This document shows, piece after piece, positions 8,625 through 17,150 of a DNA stretch of 64,000 nucleotides; position 1 is the stretch's first letter; each line of letters opens with the position of its first letter. Source of the stretch: an uncultured Oscillospiraceae bacterium (GTDB lineage Bacteria; Bacillota; Clostridia; Oscillospirales; Oscillospiraceae); assembly GCA_934660965.1 (NCBI GenBank), contig CAKUIM010000006.1, forward strand, positions 18,140-82,139. The letters are read 5' to 3'. The position numbers and the translations under genes are program-made. Under the pieces are notes generated by a model, which worked only from the letters and a program-made list of their open reading frames with translations, did no database searches and was not told where the DNA came from.

Positions 8625-9092
8625 TCAGCCCTTCTGCTGGAGCTGATGCTTGACCACCCGCTCCAGGATGGCCTGGCCGTCCGGGGAGCGCAGCACGTCC
8701 AGCACGGCGGCGCGCAGGGCGTCCTGGAAGGCGCGGGTGCGCAGCAGAGGCTCCAGCATGGAGCCGCCCTCCGGACTGCTCTTTCCGGCAGGGGCCGGGG
8801 CGGCGGGGCGCTTGCTGCGTACCGGTGCGGACGCGGGGACGTCGTCCTCCACATCGGCGCCGTCCATCCAGCTGTCCTGCCGGGTGGGGTCGCTGCTCTC
8901 GCCCCGCAGGTAAAAGAGGGACACGCTAAAGAAGCTTGCAAGCTTATTCTGCTGCTCCTGGGTGGGAGTCTGGCGGCCGGTTTCAAACTTCTCCGCCGCG
9001 TTTTTGGGAAGCCCGAGGGCCGCGGACAGCTCCGGGCGGCTCAGGCCCCGCCGGGTGCGGAGCTCTTCAATGCGCTGTGCCATGGTGACCAT
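8625..9092 (-). CDS. XRE-family helix-turn-helix protein
   Basis: A protein of about 155 residues with an N-terminal XRE-type helix-turn-helix (RIEELRTRRGLSRPELSAAL, then NAAEKFETGRQTPT). A proline/alanine-rich linker follows, then a C-terminal helical segment (AFQDALRAAVLDVLRSPDG). The start is placed at 9092 because AAGGAGG at 9102-9108 directly abuts an earlier ATG at 9101 and is correctly spaced only for the ATG at 9092. It lies next to purD on the same strand, but nothing links it to purine control. Targets are unknown. Confidence 0.75.
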   Translation of the reverse strand: MVTMAQRIEELRTRRGLSRPELSAALGLPKNAAEKFETGRQTPTQEQQNKLASFFSVSLFYLRGESSDPTRQDSWMDGADVEDDVPASAPVRSKRPAAPAPAGKSSPEGGSMLEPLLRTRAFQDALRAAVLDVLRSPDGQAILERVVKHQLQQKG

Positions 9093-9127
9093 AACGATCA
9101 TCCTCCTTGCGATAGGGATGGAGTTAT

Positions 9128-10387
9128 TCAGAATGCGTGGCCGATATCCCGCCGGAAATGCATGCCTGTAAAGGAAATATACTTTGCAGCGGAATAGGCC
9201 CTTTCAATGGCCTCGTCCAGGGTAGGGGCGGTGGCGGTGACACCCAGGACCCGGCCGCCGTTGGTGAGATAAGCGCCGTCCGGCCCGGTCTTGGTGCCGG
9301 CGTGGAACACCACAGCGGTGCGCCCGGCCGCCTCAAGGCCGGAGATGGGGTAGCCCTTCTTATAGTCCAGGGGGTAGCCGCCGGAGGCGAGCACCACCAC
9401 GCAGGCGGCCTCATCCTTCCAGCGGATGGGGCACTGATCCAGGGTGCCGCTGCGGCAGGCAAGGAGGATGTCCAGCAGGTCGCTGTCCAGCAGGGACAGC
9501 ACCGCCTGGCACTCCGGGTCGCCGAAGCGGGCGTTGTATTCCACCACCTTCGGGCCGTCGGGGGTGAGCATCAGGCCGAAGTAGAGGACGCCCTGGAAGG
9601 GCCGGCCCTCAGCATTGAGTGCGGCAATGGTGGGAAGGAAAATCTCGTCCATGCACCGCCGGGCCACCTCCGGGGTGTACTGGGGCGGGGGGGAGATGGC
9701 GCCCATGCCGCCGGTGTTAGGGCCGCGATTTCCGTCGAACGCGCGCTTATGGTCCTGGCTTGCCGGCATGGGGACGATGTGCTTGCCGTCGGAGAAGGCC
9801 AGAACGGTGATTTCCGGGCCGGTCATGCACTCTTCAATGACCACGGTGGAGCCCGACGCGCCGAACTTTTTGTCGGCCATCATCTCCCGCACGGCGGCCT
9901 TGGCCTCGTCCACAGTGGCGGCCACCACTACGCCCTTGCCCAGGGCCAGGCCGTCGGCCTTGACTACGATGGGGGCGCCCTGGGCGTCGATATAGGAGAG
10001 CGCGGCGTTTATATCTGTAAAGGTTTTATACTTTGCAGTCGGGATGTGGTGCTTGGCCATGAGCTCCTTAGAAAAGGCCTTGCTGGCCTCGATAACGGCG
10101 GCGTTGGCGCGGGGGCCGAAGGCGGGGATGCCGGCCGCCTCCAGGACGTCCACCATGCCAAGGGCCAGGGGGTCGTCCGGAGCCACCATCACAAGGCCGA
10201 TGGCGTTATCCCGGGCCCAGGCCACCATGCCGTCGATGTCGGTGGCCTTGATGTCAATGCAGCGGGCCACCTGGGCGATGCCCGCGTTGCCAGGAGCGCA
10301 GAAAAGCTCCGTGACCTTTGGAGACTGGGCCAGCTTCCAGCAGATGGCATGCTCCCGCCCGCCGCTGCCGACGACCAATACTTTCAT
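9128..10387 (-). CDS. purD: Phosphoribosylamine-glycine ligase
   Basis: A 419-residue ATP-grasp enzyme that joins phosphoribosylamine and glycine to make GAR, the second step of purine synthesis. It starts MKVLVVGSGGREHAICWKL, the standard N-terminus. The ATP-grasp region includes VVVKADGLALGKGVVVA, and FGDPECQAV marks the C-terminal catalytic region. The start is set at 10387, because an upstream in-frame ATG adds 21 residues unlike the family. It is the last gene of the pur operon, 60 bases after the AICAR formyltransferase gene. Confidence 0.96.
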   Translation of the reverse strand: MKVLVVGSGGREHAICWKLAQSPKVTELFCAPGNAGIAQVARCIDIKATDIDGMVAWARDNAIGLVMVAPDDPLALGMVDVLEAAGIPAFGPRANAAVIEASKAFSKELMAKHHIPTAKYKTFTDINAALSYIDAQGAPIVVKADGLALGKGVVVAATVDEAKAAVREMMADKKFGASGSTVVIEECMTGPEITVLAFSDGKHIVPMPASQDHKRAFDGNRGPNTGGMGAISPPPQYTPEVARRCMDEIFLPTIAALNAEGRPFQGVLYFGLMLTPDGPKVVEYNARFGDPECQAVLSLLDSDLLDILLACRSGTLDQCPIRWKDEAACVVVLASGGYPLDYKKGYPISGLEAAGRTAVVFHAGTKTGPDGAYLTNGGRVLGVTATAPTLDEAIERAYSAAKYISFTGMHFRRDIGHAF

Positions 10388-10450
10388 ACGTGTGACCTCA
10401 CTTTGCAGAATTTTGCCGCTGGCGAAAACGGATTGATTCCAGCGCGGCAA

Positions 10451-11626
10451 TCAGTGGTGGAACAGCCGCATCCCGGTGAACGCCATGACGATGCCATACT
10501 TGTCGCAGGTCTCGATGACGTTGTCGTCCCGGATGGAGCCGCCGGGCTGGGCGATGTACTGTACGCCGGACTTGTGGGCGCGCTCCACATTGTCGCCGAA
10601 GGGGAAGAAGGCGTCGGAGCCCAGGGAGACGCCGGAGAACCCGGCGATCCAGGCCTTCTTTTCCTCCCGGGTGAGGGGCTCGGGGCGGACGGCGAAGGTC
10701 TGCTGCCACACACCGTCGGCGAGCACGTCCTCATACTCGTCGGAGATATACACGTCGATGGCGTTGTCCCGGCTGGCGCGGCGGATGCCGGGGACAAACT
10801 GAAGCCCCAGCACCTTCGGGTGCTGCCGGAGCATCCAGGTGTCCGCCTTGCTGCCCGCAAGGCGGGTGCAGTGGATGCGGCTTTGCTGGCCCGCGCCCAC
10901 GCCGATGGTCTGGCCGTCCTTCACATAGCACACGGAGTTGGACTGGGTGTACTTGAGGGTGATGAGGGCGAGGAGCAGGTCGTGCTTGGCGCTCTCGGGC
11001 AGGTTCTCGTTCCGGGTGACGATGTTGTCAAGCAGGGACTCGTTGATCTCAAAGCTGTTGTAGCCCTGCTGGAAGGTGACGCCGAAGATGTGGCGGCGCT
11101 CAATGGGGTCGGGCTGGTAGTCGGGGTCGATCTGCACCACGTTGTAGGCGCCCTTCTTCTTTGCCTTGAGGATGGCAAGGGCCTTCTCGGTATAGCCGGG
11201 GGCGATGATGCCGTCGGACACCTCTGCGGCGAGGAACCGGGCGGTGGGCTCGTCGCATACGTCGCTCAGGGCGGCCCAGTCGCCGTAGGAGCTCAGCCGG
11301 TCGCCCCCCCGGGCCTTGATGTAGGCGCAGGCGATGGGGGAGACGTCGTGTCCGTCGGCGAAATAAATCTTTTTCTCCACCTCGGACAGGGGCGTGCCCA
11401 GGGCGGCCCCGGCGGGGGAGACATGCTTGAAGGAGGCGGCGGCGGGCAGGCCGGTGGCCTTTTTCAGCGCGCGCACCAGCTGCCAGGAGTTGAGGGCGTC
11501 CATAAAGTTGATGTAGCCGGGCCGGCCGTTTAAGACGGTGAGGGGCAGGTCCCGGCCGCCGTCCATGAAAATGCTGGCGGGCTTCTGGTTGGGGTTGCAG
11601 CCGTATTTCAGTTCCAGTTCATTCAT
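10451..11626 (-). CDS. Stand-alone AICAR formyltransferase
   Basis: A 391-residue protein equivalent to the AICARFT part of PurH without the IMP cyclohydrolase domain. It transfers a formyl group from 10-formyl-THF to AICAR (ZMP). The Lys-His pair needed for catalysis is in SFKHVSPAGAA (residues about 64-74). Further family blocks are EVSDGIIAPGYT, GVGAGQQSRIHC and GSDAFFPFGDNV. The missing cyclohydrolase step is supplied by the purO gene just upstream in the transcript, separated by only three bases. Because ZMP is the substrate, the ZTP riboswitch before purO makes regulatory sense. Confidence 0.92.
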   Translation of the reverse strand: MNELELKYGCNPNQKPASIFMDGGRDLPLTVLNGRPGYINFMDALNSWQLVRALKKATGLPAAASFKHVSPAGAALGTPLSEVEKKIYFADGHDVSPIACAYIKARGGDRLSSYGDWAALSDVCDEPTARFLAAEVSDGIIAPGYTEKALAILKAKKKGAYNVVQIDPDYQPDPIERRHIFGVTFQQGYNSFEINESLLDNIVTRNENLPESAKHDLLLALITLKYTQSNSVCYVKDGQTIGVGAGQQSRIHCTRLAGSKADTWMLRQHPKVLGLQFVPGIRRASRDNAIDVYISDEYEDVLADGVWQQTFAVRPEPLTREEKKAWIAGFSGVSLGSDAFFPFGDNVERAHKSGVQYIAQPGGSIRDDNVIETCDKYGIVMAFTGMRLFHH

Positions 11627-11629
11627 AGC

Positions 11630-12346
11630 TCAAGCCTCCCAATGCTTATTGATGATGGATGTTTCCGTGTCGCCGGTGGCAAGGTCGATGTAGCGCACGA
11701 AGAGGGACACCCGGTTGTCCTCATTGAGGGACAGCCACACGTCGCCGGCCAGGGTCTCGGCGTCGGGGGCGGTGATGACCACCGGCCGGGGCTCGCCCTC
11801 GAAGGAGGGCAGGGGATCGAGATTCTCCTGGTAGGTGTGGATGAAGTGGCCAAGGCCGGCCTTGGCCCCGTCATACTCGTAGAAGTAGCGGCAGCAGACG
11901 TCGGGGTCTCCGCCGAGGCTCTTCAGGATGGACAGATTATAGCTGCCGTCCGGCTTGACCACACCGGAGATGCGGGGGGTGTAGTTGGGGCCGTCCGGCT
12001 CGAAAGCGCGGGTGTTGAGGGCGTGGCGGTAGCAGTGCCCGGCGAGGATATGGTCCCGGATGGTGTCAGTCTGGTCGCCGTTGGTGACGATGGTCAGGCC
12101 GTTTTCCAGGGCGCGGACCGGGTGGTAGATGATGAGGGACGGGTCGGTCATTTTGGATTCGTCAAAGGCCCGGGTGCGGATGCCGTCCTCCGTCTCCTCA
12201 AAGACGCGGTTGCGGCTATTCTCGCTGCGGCCCATGATGAAGTAGACGATGACGGCGTTTTTGTTGTCGGCGGAGCGGCCCAGCACGATGCCCCGGCCGG
12301 GGTAAGGGTGGGATTCCAGAAGGGAGCAGAGATCAAATGCTTTCAC
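11630..12346 (-). CDS. purO: IMP cyclohydrolase, PurO-like
   Basis: A 238-residue protein related to archaeal-type IMP cyclohydrolase (PurO), closing the ring of FAICAR to give IMP. Recognisable segments are HPYPGRGIVLGRS near the N-terminus, the FIMGRSENSRNRVF block and the NGDQTD region. The start is a GTG at 12346, preceded by AAGAAGGA. An upstream in-frame ATG would place the riboswitch terminator inside the gene, so it is rejected. Together with the next gene it replaces bifunctional PurH. Confidence 0.85.
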   Translation of the reverse strand: MKAFDLCSLLESHPYPGRGIVLGRSADNKNAVIVYFIMGRSENSRNRVFEETEDGIRTRAFDESKMTDPSLIIYHPVRALENGLTIVTNGDQTDTIRDHILAGHCYRHALNTRAFEPDGPNYTPRISGVVKPDGSYNLSILKSLGGDPDVCCRYFYEYDGAKAGLGHFIHTYQENLDPLPSFEGEPRPVVITAPDAETLAGDVWLSLNEDNRVSLFVRYIDLATGDTETSIINKHWEA

Positions 12347-12399
12347 GGCGATTCCTTCTTTCCAAAAAGTATGGGGGTCCGGCGGGGAGCCGGGAGAAC

Positions 12400-12497
12400 A
12401 AAAAAGGGCGCACCAGTGGATCGGTGCGCCCAGACGGTCGGCATTGCTGCGGCTATACTCCATGTGGTCGACCCACTTCCGTCAGTCATATAGCCTG
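12400..12497 (-). promoter_or_regulatory. ZTP (pfl) riboswitch with terminator, before purO
   Basis: Read on the minus strand, P1 pairs GGCTATA (12495-12489) with TATAGCC (12457-12451). Between them lie the conserved GACTGACGG and a GTGGG...CCAC hairpin followed by GGAG. The 3' conserved segment CCGTCTGGGC is at 12437-12428. Its GGGC is shared with the terminator stem GGGCGCACC/GGTGCGCCC (12431-12406), which is followed by six T. That overlap is the usual expression platform: bound ZMP/ZTP frees the aptamer and blocks the terminator. It would raise expression of purO, AICAR formyltransferase and purD when AICAR accumulates. Confidence 0.9.
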
Positions 12498-12526
12498 ATT
12501 ATTTTAGCATGCCCGGCGCGGCCTTG

Positions 12527-13162
12527 TCAACCCTGCTCCGGGAGGATGCGCACCTGCCGCCCCTCCACCAGCAGCCGGCCCTGGCAGAAGAGGGACACGG
12601 CCCGGGGCAACAGCACCCACTCGGCCTCTTCCATCACCCGGCGCTGAAGGGTTTCGGGGGTGTCGCCGGGTTCCACGGCCACGGCCTTCTGAAGGACGAT
12701 GGGCCCGCCGTCGCAGTCCTCGGAGACGAAGTGGACGGTTGCGCCGGTGAGCTTGACGCCGTAGGCAAGGGCCTTTTCGTGGACGTGCAGCCCGTAGCAC
12801 CCCGCGCCGCAGAAGGAGGGGATGAGAGCGGGGTGGACATTGAGGATGGCGTTGGGGAAGGCGCGGACCATCTCCTCGGTGAGGATGACCATAAAGCCGG
12901 CCAGCACCACAAGGTCGATGTCAAGGGACTGGAGCTTTTCCGTCAGGGCGGCGGTGAAGGCCTGGCTGGAGGGGTAGTCCCGCCGGGCCAGGACGAAGGC
13001 GGGGATGCCGGCAGAGCGGGCGCGCTCCAGGGCGTAAGCCCCGGCCTTGGAGGAGATGACGGCGGCGATGTGCCCGCCGCCAAGCCCGCCCCGGGCCTGG
13101 GCGTCAATGAGGGCCTGGAGATTGGTGCCGCCGCCGGAGACGAGCACTGCGATGCGCTTCAT
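12527..13162 (-). CDS. purN: Phosphoribosylglycinamide formyltransferase
   Basis: A 211-residue enzyme that formylates GAR using 10-formyl-THF. The N-terminus KRIAVLVSGGGTNLQALID is typical. The active-site His is in NVHPALIPSF, and the folate and active-site loop is EDCDGGPIVLQKAV. It follows purM by about 10 bases. Transcription reading through it meets the ZTP riboswitch about 30 bases downstream, so it is expressed independently of that switch. Confidence 0.95.
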   Translation of the reverse strand: MKRIAVLVSGGGTNLQALIDAQARGGLGGGHIAAVISSKAGAYALERARSAGIPAFVLARRDYPSSQAFTAALTEKLQSLDIDLVVLAGFMVILTEEMVRAFPNAILNVHPALIPSFCGAGCYGLHVHEKALAYGVKLTGATVHFVSEDCDGGPIVLQKAVAVEPGDTPETLQRRVMEEAEWVLLPRAVSLFCQGRLLVEGRQVRILPEQG

Positions 13163-13173
13163 GGCCGCAGCCC

Positions 13174-14220
13174 TCAGACCAGGCGGATGCCGTCATCGCC
13201 GCTGACAACGCAGCCGATGACATAGGCACGCTCGCCGGCCTGAATGAGGGTCTCCACCGCCTGGCCCACCTGGTCCCGGGGGATGGCCAGGATGAGGCCG
13301 ACGCCCATGTTGAAGGTGTTGTACATGTCCCGCTCGGGGATGCCGCCCCGCTGGGCGATGAGGGAGAAGATGGGGGGGACGGGGACGGTAGAGGTCTGGA
13401 TGCGGGCGGTGAGGCCCGGCGTCATCATCCGGGGAACATTTTCATAGAGGCCGCCGCCGGTGATGTGGCTGATGGCGTGGATGTCAATGCCCCGCTGCAT
13501 CAGGGCCTTGACGGCGCGGACGTAGATTTTGGTGGGGCGCAGCAGGGCCTCACCGATGGTCTCGCCCAGCTCGGGGACGTATTCGTCGAGCACGTCGCGG
13601 CTGTCCTGGATGCCCAACACCTTACGCACCAGGGAGAAGCCGTTGGAGTGGACGCCGGAGGAGGCAAGGCCGATGAGCACGTCGCCCTCGGTGAGCTTTC
13701 GGCCGTCGATGATCTTTTCCTCGTCCACGATGCCCACGGCAAAGCCGGCAAGGTCATAGTCGTCGTCGGCCATCATGCCCGGGTGCTCGGCGGTCTCGCC
13801 GCCCACCAGGGCGCAGCCGGCCTGGCGGCAGCCCTCGGTGATGCCCTCCACGATGGAGGCGATGTGCTCAGGCCGGTTCTTGCCGCAGGCGATGTAATCC
13901 AGGAAGAAGAGGGGGGCGGCGCCGCCGCAGATGATGTCGTTGACGCACATGGCCACGCAGTCGATGCCGATGGTATTGTGCCGGTCCAGGAGCATGGCGA
14001 GCTTGAGCTTGGTGCCAACGCCGTCGGTGCCGGACACCAGCACCGGGCGCTTTATGCCGGCGAAATCGGGGGCGAACATGCCGCCGAAGCCGCCCAGGGT
14101 GCCCAGCACGCCGGGGATATAGGTGGATTCCACCATGGGTTTGATTCGCTCTACGGATTCATAGCCCGCGGTGACGTCTACACCGGCGGCGGCATAGGAA
14201 TCAGAATGGGAATTTTTCAT
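13174..14220 (-). CDS. purM: Phosphoribosylformylglycinamidine cyclo-ligase (AIR synthetase)
   Basis: A 348-residue ATP-dependent enzyme that makes AIR from FGAM. It begins YAAAGVDVTAGYESVERIK and has the PurM-family blocks LVSGTDGVGTKLK, DIICGGAAPLFFLDYIA and ITGGGLYENVPRM. The start at 14220 follows GGAGGT and matches the family N-terminus; a longer frame would add about 60 unrelated residues. It lies about 50 bases after purF. Confidence 0.96.
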   Translation of the reverse strand: MKNSHSDSYAAAGVDVTAGYESVERIKPMVESTYIPGVLGTLGGFGGMFAPDFAGIKRPVLVSGTDGVGTKLKLAMLLDRHNTIGIDCVAMCVNDIICGGAAPLFFLDYIACGKNRPEHIASIVEGITEGCRQAGCALVGGETAEHPGMMADDDYDLAGFAVGIVDEEKIIDGRKLTEGDVLIGLASSGVHSNGFSLVRKVLGIQDSRDVLDEYVPELGETIGEALLRPTKIYVRAVKALMQRGIDIHAISHITGGGLYENVPRMMTPGLTARIQTSTVPVPPIFSLIAQRGGIPERDMYNTFNMGVGLILAIPRDQVGQAVETLIQAGERAYVIGCVVSGDDGIRLV

Positions 14221-14270
14221 GACTGACCTCCGATGAGTTGTTGTGTGATGGAAATGGGAGGGCGGGGCGC

Positions 14271-15692
14271 TTACTCTTTCCCGTCCCAGCAGTAGGTGCA
14301 CACCTTGCTGCGGTCGATGCCGATAGACTCCAAAAGGCCGTCCAGCGACTGATAGCCCAGGGAGCTTATATGCAGCTCCTCGCAGATTTTGCGCAGCATG
14401 CACTGCCCGCGGCGGGTGGAGGCGTCGGCATATTCCTCCAGGTGGTTCTGGCCCTCGTCGCCCTCCAGAGCCTGGATGGTGCGCCGGGAGATAAGCTCCA
14501 TATCCGAGTTGCTGCGGGAGAAGTTCAGGTACTTGCAGCCGTACATGATGGGCGGGCAGGCGGAGCGGATGTGAACCTCTTTTGCGCCGCTCTCGTAGAG
14601 GAATTCCACCGTCTCCCGCAGCTGGGTGCCCCGGACCACGGAGTCGTCCACGAAGAGCAGGCGCTTGCCCTCAATGAGCTCGGGCACGGGGATCTGCTTC
14701 ATTTTGGCCACCTGGTTGCGGATGCTCTGGTCGGCGGGCATGAAGGACCGGGGCCAGGTGGGGGTATATTTGACGAAGGGCCGGGCGTAGGGCACGCCGC
14801 TTTCGTTGGCGTAGCCGATGGCGTGGGGAATGCCGGAGTCGGGCACGCCCGCCACGTAGTCAAGCTCGGGCATGACGCCCCGCTCCCGGTCGCCGCGGGC
14901 CATGATCTCGCCGTTGTGGTTGCGCATGACCTCCACGTTGACCCCCTCGTAGCGGGAGTTGGGGTAGCCGTAATAGGTCCACAGGAAGGCGCAGATGCGC
15001 ATATCGCTGCCCGGGGGAGCGAGAACCTCGTCCCCCTCGGCGGTGAGGCGGACGATCTCGCCGGGGCCCAGCTCCCGGTAGTCCTGATAGCCCAGCTTGT
15101 GGAAGGCGAAGGACTCGAAGGAGACGCAGAAGCCCTCCTCGCTGCGGCCCAGAATGACCGGCAGGCGGCCGAGAGAGTCCCGGGCGGCGATGAGAGAGTC
15201 GGGGGTGAGAATGAGGATGGTGATGGAGCCGCGGATGAGGCTCTGAGCATGGCGGATGCCGGAGGCAAGGTCGGAGCACTGGTTGATGAGGGCGGCGGTG
15301 AGCTCGGTGGCGTTGACCTGGCCGGAGCTCATGGCCATGAACTGGTGCTTGCCGTCGGAAAAGTACTGCTCCACCAGCTCGTCGGCGTTGCTGATCAGGC
15401 CCACGGTGGTGATGGCAAACAGCCCCAGATGGGAGCGCACCAGCAGGGGCTGGGGGTCACTGTCGCTGATGCAGCCGATGCCGGAGGTGCCGCGGAAATC
15501 CCGCAGGTCGTGCTCAAACTTGGTGCGGAAGGGAGAATTTTCAATATTATGGATGGCGCGCTGGAAGCCGTCCTCCGGGCCGTAGATGGCCATGCCGCCC
15601 CGGCGGGTGCCCAGGTGGGAGTGGTAGTCTGTGCCGAAGAAGATGTCCAGCACGCAGTCGCGCTTGGTGATGGCGCCGAAAAAGCCGCCCAT
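14271..15692 (-). CDS. purF: PurF-like amidophosphoribosyltransferase with degenerate glutaminase domain
   Basis: A 473-residue member of the PurF family by overall layout and operon position. It is expected to make phosphoribosylamine from PRPP. The phosphoribosyltransferase half is intact, with the PRPP loop LLFVDDSVVRGTQLRE. The N-terminal Ntn-glutaminase half lacks its catalytic residues. The protein begins MGGFFGAI where the family has a processed Cys (CGxFG), and the oxyanion Asn-Gly is replaced within TTVGLISN. By my alignment the glutamine-binding Arg and Asp are also absent. It therefore probably cannot hydrolyse glutamine and may use free ammonia or a partner. AAGGAGG precedes the start, and no upstream in-frame Cys-containing start is seen. 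Confidence 0.85.
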   Translation of the reverse strand: MGGFFGAITKRDCVLDIFFGTDYHSHLGTRRGGMAIYGPEDGFQRAIHNIENSPFRTKFEHDLRDFRGTSGIGCISDSDPQPLLVRSHLGLFAITTVGLISNADELVEQYFSDGKHQFMAMSSGQVNATELTAALINQCSDLASGIRHAQSLIRGSITILILTPDSLIAARDSLGRLPVILGRSEEGFCVSFESFAFHKLGYQDYRELGPGEIVRLTAEGDEVLAPPGSDMRICAFLWTYYGYPNSRYEGVNVEVMRNHNGEIMARGDRERGVMPELDYVAGVPDSGIPHAIGYANESGVPYARPFVKYTPTWPRSFMPADQSIRNQVAKMKQIPVPELIEGKRLLFVDDSVVRGTQLRETVEFLYESGAKEVHIRSACPPIMYGCKYLNFSRSNSDMELISRRTIQALEGDEGQNHLEEYADASTRRGQCMLRKICEELHISSLGYQSLDGLLESIGIDRSKVCTYCWDGKE

Positions 15693-15768
15693 GGTGTACC
15701 TCCTTACTGTGTATCGCCCGGCAGGGGGGAAAGGCGAGGTGCCGCGGCGCGCAGGTCATGCGTGGGGA

Positions 15769-16479
15769 TTACTCGCCCAGCAGGCGGCGGCTCATCTCCT
15801 GGTAGGCGCCCTCCACGTTGCCCAGGTCCCGGCGGAAGCGGTCCTTGTCCAGCTTCTCGCCGGTCTTGACGTCCCAGAAGCGGCAGGTGTCGGGGCTGAT
15901 CTCGTCGGCCAGGACGATGGCGCCGTCGGCAGTGCGGCCGAACTCCAGCTTGAAGTCCACCAGGGTGACGCCGCACTCCAGCATGGTCTTTTTCAGGAAC
16001 TCGTTGACGGCGAAGGCATACTTCTTAATGGTCTCGATCTCGTCGGCGGTGGCAAGCTTGAGGGCCAGAGCGTGGTAGGAGTTGATGAGGGGGTCGCCCA
16101 GGGCGTCATTCTTATAGGAGAACTCGATGGTGGGCGCGTCGAACACGATGCCCTCGGCCACGCCGTAGCGCTTGGCAAAGGAACCGGCGGAGATGTTGCG
16201 GATGATGACCTCCAGCGGCACGATGGACACCTTTTTCACCAGGGTCTCACGATCGCTGAGCTGCTCCACAAAATGGGTGGGCACGCCGGCCTTTTCCAGC
16301 TGGCTCATGAGATAGTTGGTCATCTTGTTGTTGATGACGCCCTTGCCCACGATGGTGCCCTTTTTCTCGCCGTTGAAGGCGGTGGCGTCGTCCTTATAGT
16401 CCACAATGACCAGGTTGGGGTCGTCGGTGGCGTAGACCTTCTTGGCCTTTCCTTCATAGAGCTGCTCGAGCTTTTTCAT
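15769..16479 (-). CDS. purC: SAICAR synthetase
   Basis: A 236-residue ATP-dependent ligase that joins CAIR and aspartate to give SAICAR. It has the family N-terminus KKLEQLYEGKAKKVY, the block PLEVIIRNISAGSFAKRYG, and the C-terminal DKDRFRRDLG. The start at 16479 is preferred over the ATG nine bases upstream because AGAAAGGA is correctly spaced for it. It lies between purE and purF on one transcript. Confidence 0.96.
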   Translation of the reverse strand: MKKLEQLYEGKAKKVYATDDPNLVIVDYKDDATAFNGEKKGTIVGKGVINNKMTNYLMSQLEKAGVPTHFVEQLSDRETLVKKVSIVPLEVIIRNISAGSFAKRYGVAEGIVFDAPTIEFSYKNDALGDPLINSYHALALKLATADEIETIKKYAFAVNEFLKKTMLECGVTLVDFKLEFGRTADGAIVLADEISPDTCRFWDVKTGEKLDKDRFRRDLGNVEGAYQEMSRRLLGE

Positions 16480-16562
16480 GGTAAGCATCCTTTCTGTTTC
16501 TGTAGTGGTGATATGAGGGGCAATCGCGCCCGGCGGCGCGGCTGCCGGAAACGGCGGGAGGG

Positions 16563-17054
16563 TTAAAACTGCTTCTGGAGGGCAAGGTCCTTAGCCGTGA
16601 CCTCGGCGTCCATGGCAGCCTTATGGGCGGCCAGGCAGTCCTGAAGGGGGCTGTCCCCCAGGGCCAGGATCTGGGCGGCGAGGATGGCGGCGTTTTCCGC
16701 CCCGTCAACCGCCACGCATGCTACGGGCACGCCCTTAGGCATCTGCACCATGGACAGCAGGGAGTCAAGCCCGCCCATCATGGACGTCTTGATGGGCACG
16801 CCGATGACGGGCAGGGTGGTGTAGGCGGCCAGCACGCCGGCCAGGTGGGCCGCCTTGCCCGCGGCGGCGATGAGAACGCCGAAGCCGTTTTCCGCAGCGG
16901 AGGAGGCGAAGCGCTCGGCGGCGGCGGGGGTGCGGTGAGCGGAGATGATGTGGACCTCAAAGGGGATCGCAAAGGCGCGCAGGCGGTCAATGCAGGGCTG
17001 CATAGTCGCAAGGTCGGAGTCGGAGCCCATGATTACGGCGGCTTTTCTCAGCAT
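16563..17054 (-). CDS. purE: N5-carboxyaminoimidazole ribonucleotide mutase / AIR carboxylase
   Basis: A 163-residue PurE, the first gene of the purine operon. It shows the family signature VIMGSDSDLATM near the N-terminus, the active-site block ISAHRTP, and the C-terminal AAILAAQILAL. No purK adjoins it. PurE may therefore be the PurK-independent class or PurK may lie elsewhere; I cannot separate these by eye. GGAGGA lies before the ATG. A long leader with a terminator precedes it. Confidence 0.95.
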   Translation of the reverse strand: MLRKAAVIMGSDSDLATMQPCIDRLRAFAIPFEVHIISAHRTPAAAERFASSAAENGFGVLIAAAGKAAHLAGVLAAYTTLPVIGVPIKTSMMGGLDSLLSMVQMPKGVPVACVAVDGAENAAILAAQILALGDSPLQDCLAAHKAAMDAEVTAKDLALQKQF

Positions 17055-17113
17055 AGGAATCCTCCTTTTGCAAGTGTGGGGCGGCAGCGGTCAAAACGAC
17101 CGGGGGTGACGCC

Positions 17114-17150
17114 GAAAAAAACAGGCCGACCGGGATGCAGTCAGCCTGTT
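17114..17150 (-). terminator. Leader terminator (attenuator) before purE
   Basis: On the minus strand a 10-bp stem with one mismatch (ACAGGCTGAC...GTCGGCCTGT) is followed by seven T. It lies between the promoter and purE and directly abuts the stop codon of a small leader reading frame, suggesting attenuation of the pur operon. Confidence 0.65.

Noticed and set aside
9137..11533. A 798-codon open frame on the plus strand opposite purD and the AICAR formyltransferase
   Set aside because: It mirrors two well-conserved minus-strand genes, has low-complexity His/Gly/Ala composition, and has no ribosome site. It is a by-product of high GC codon bias.
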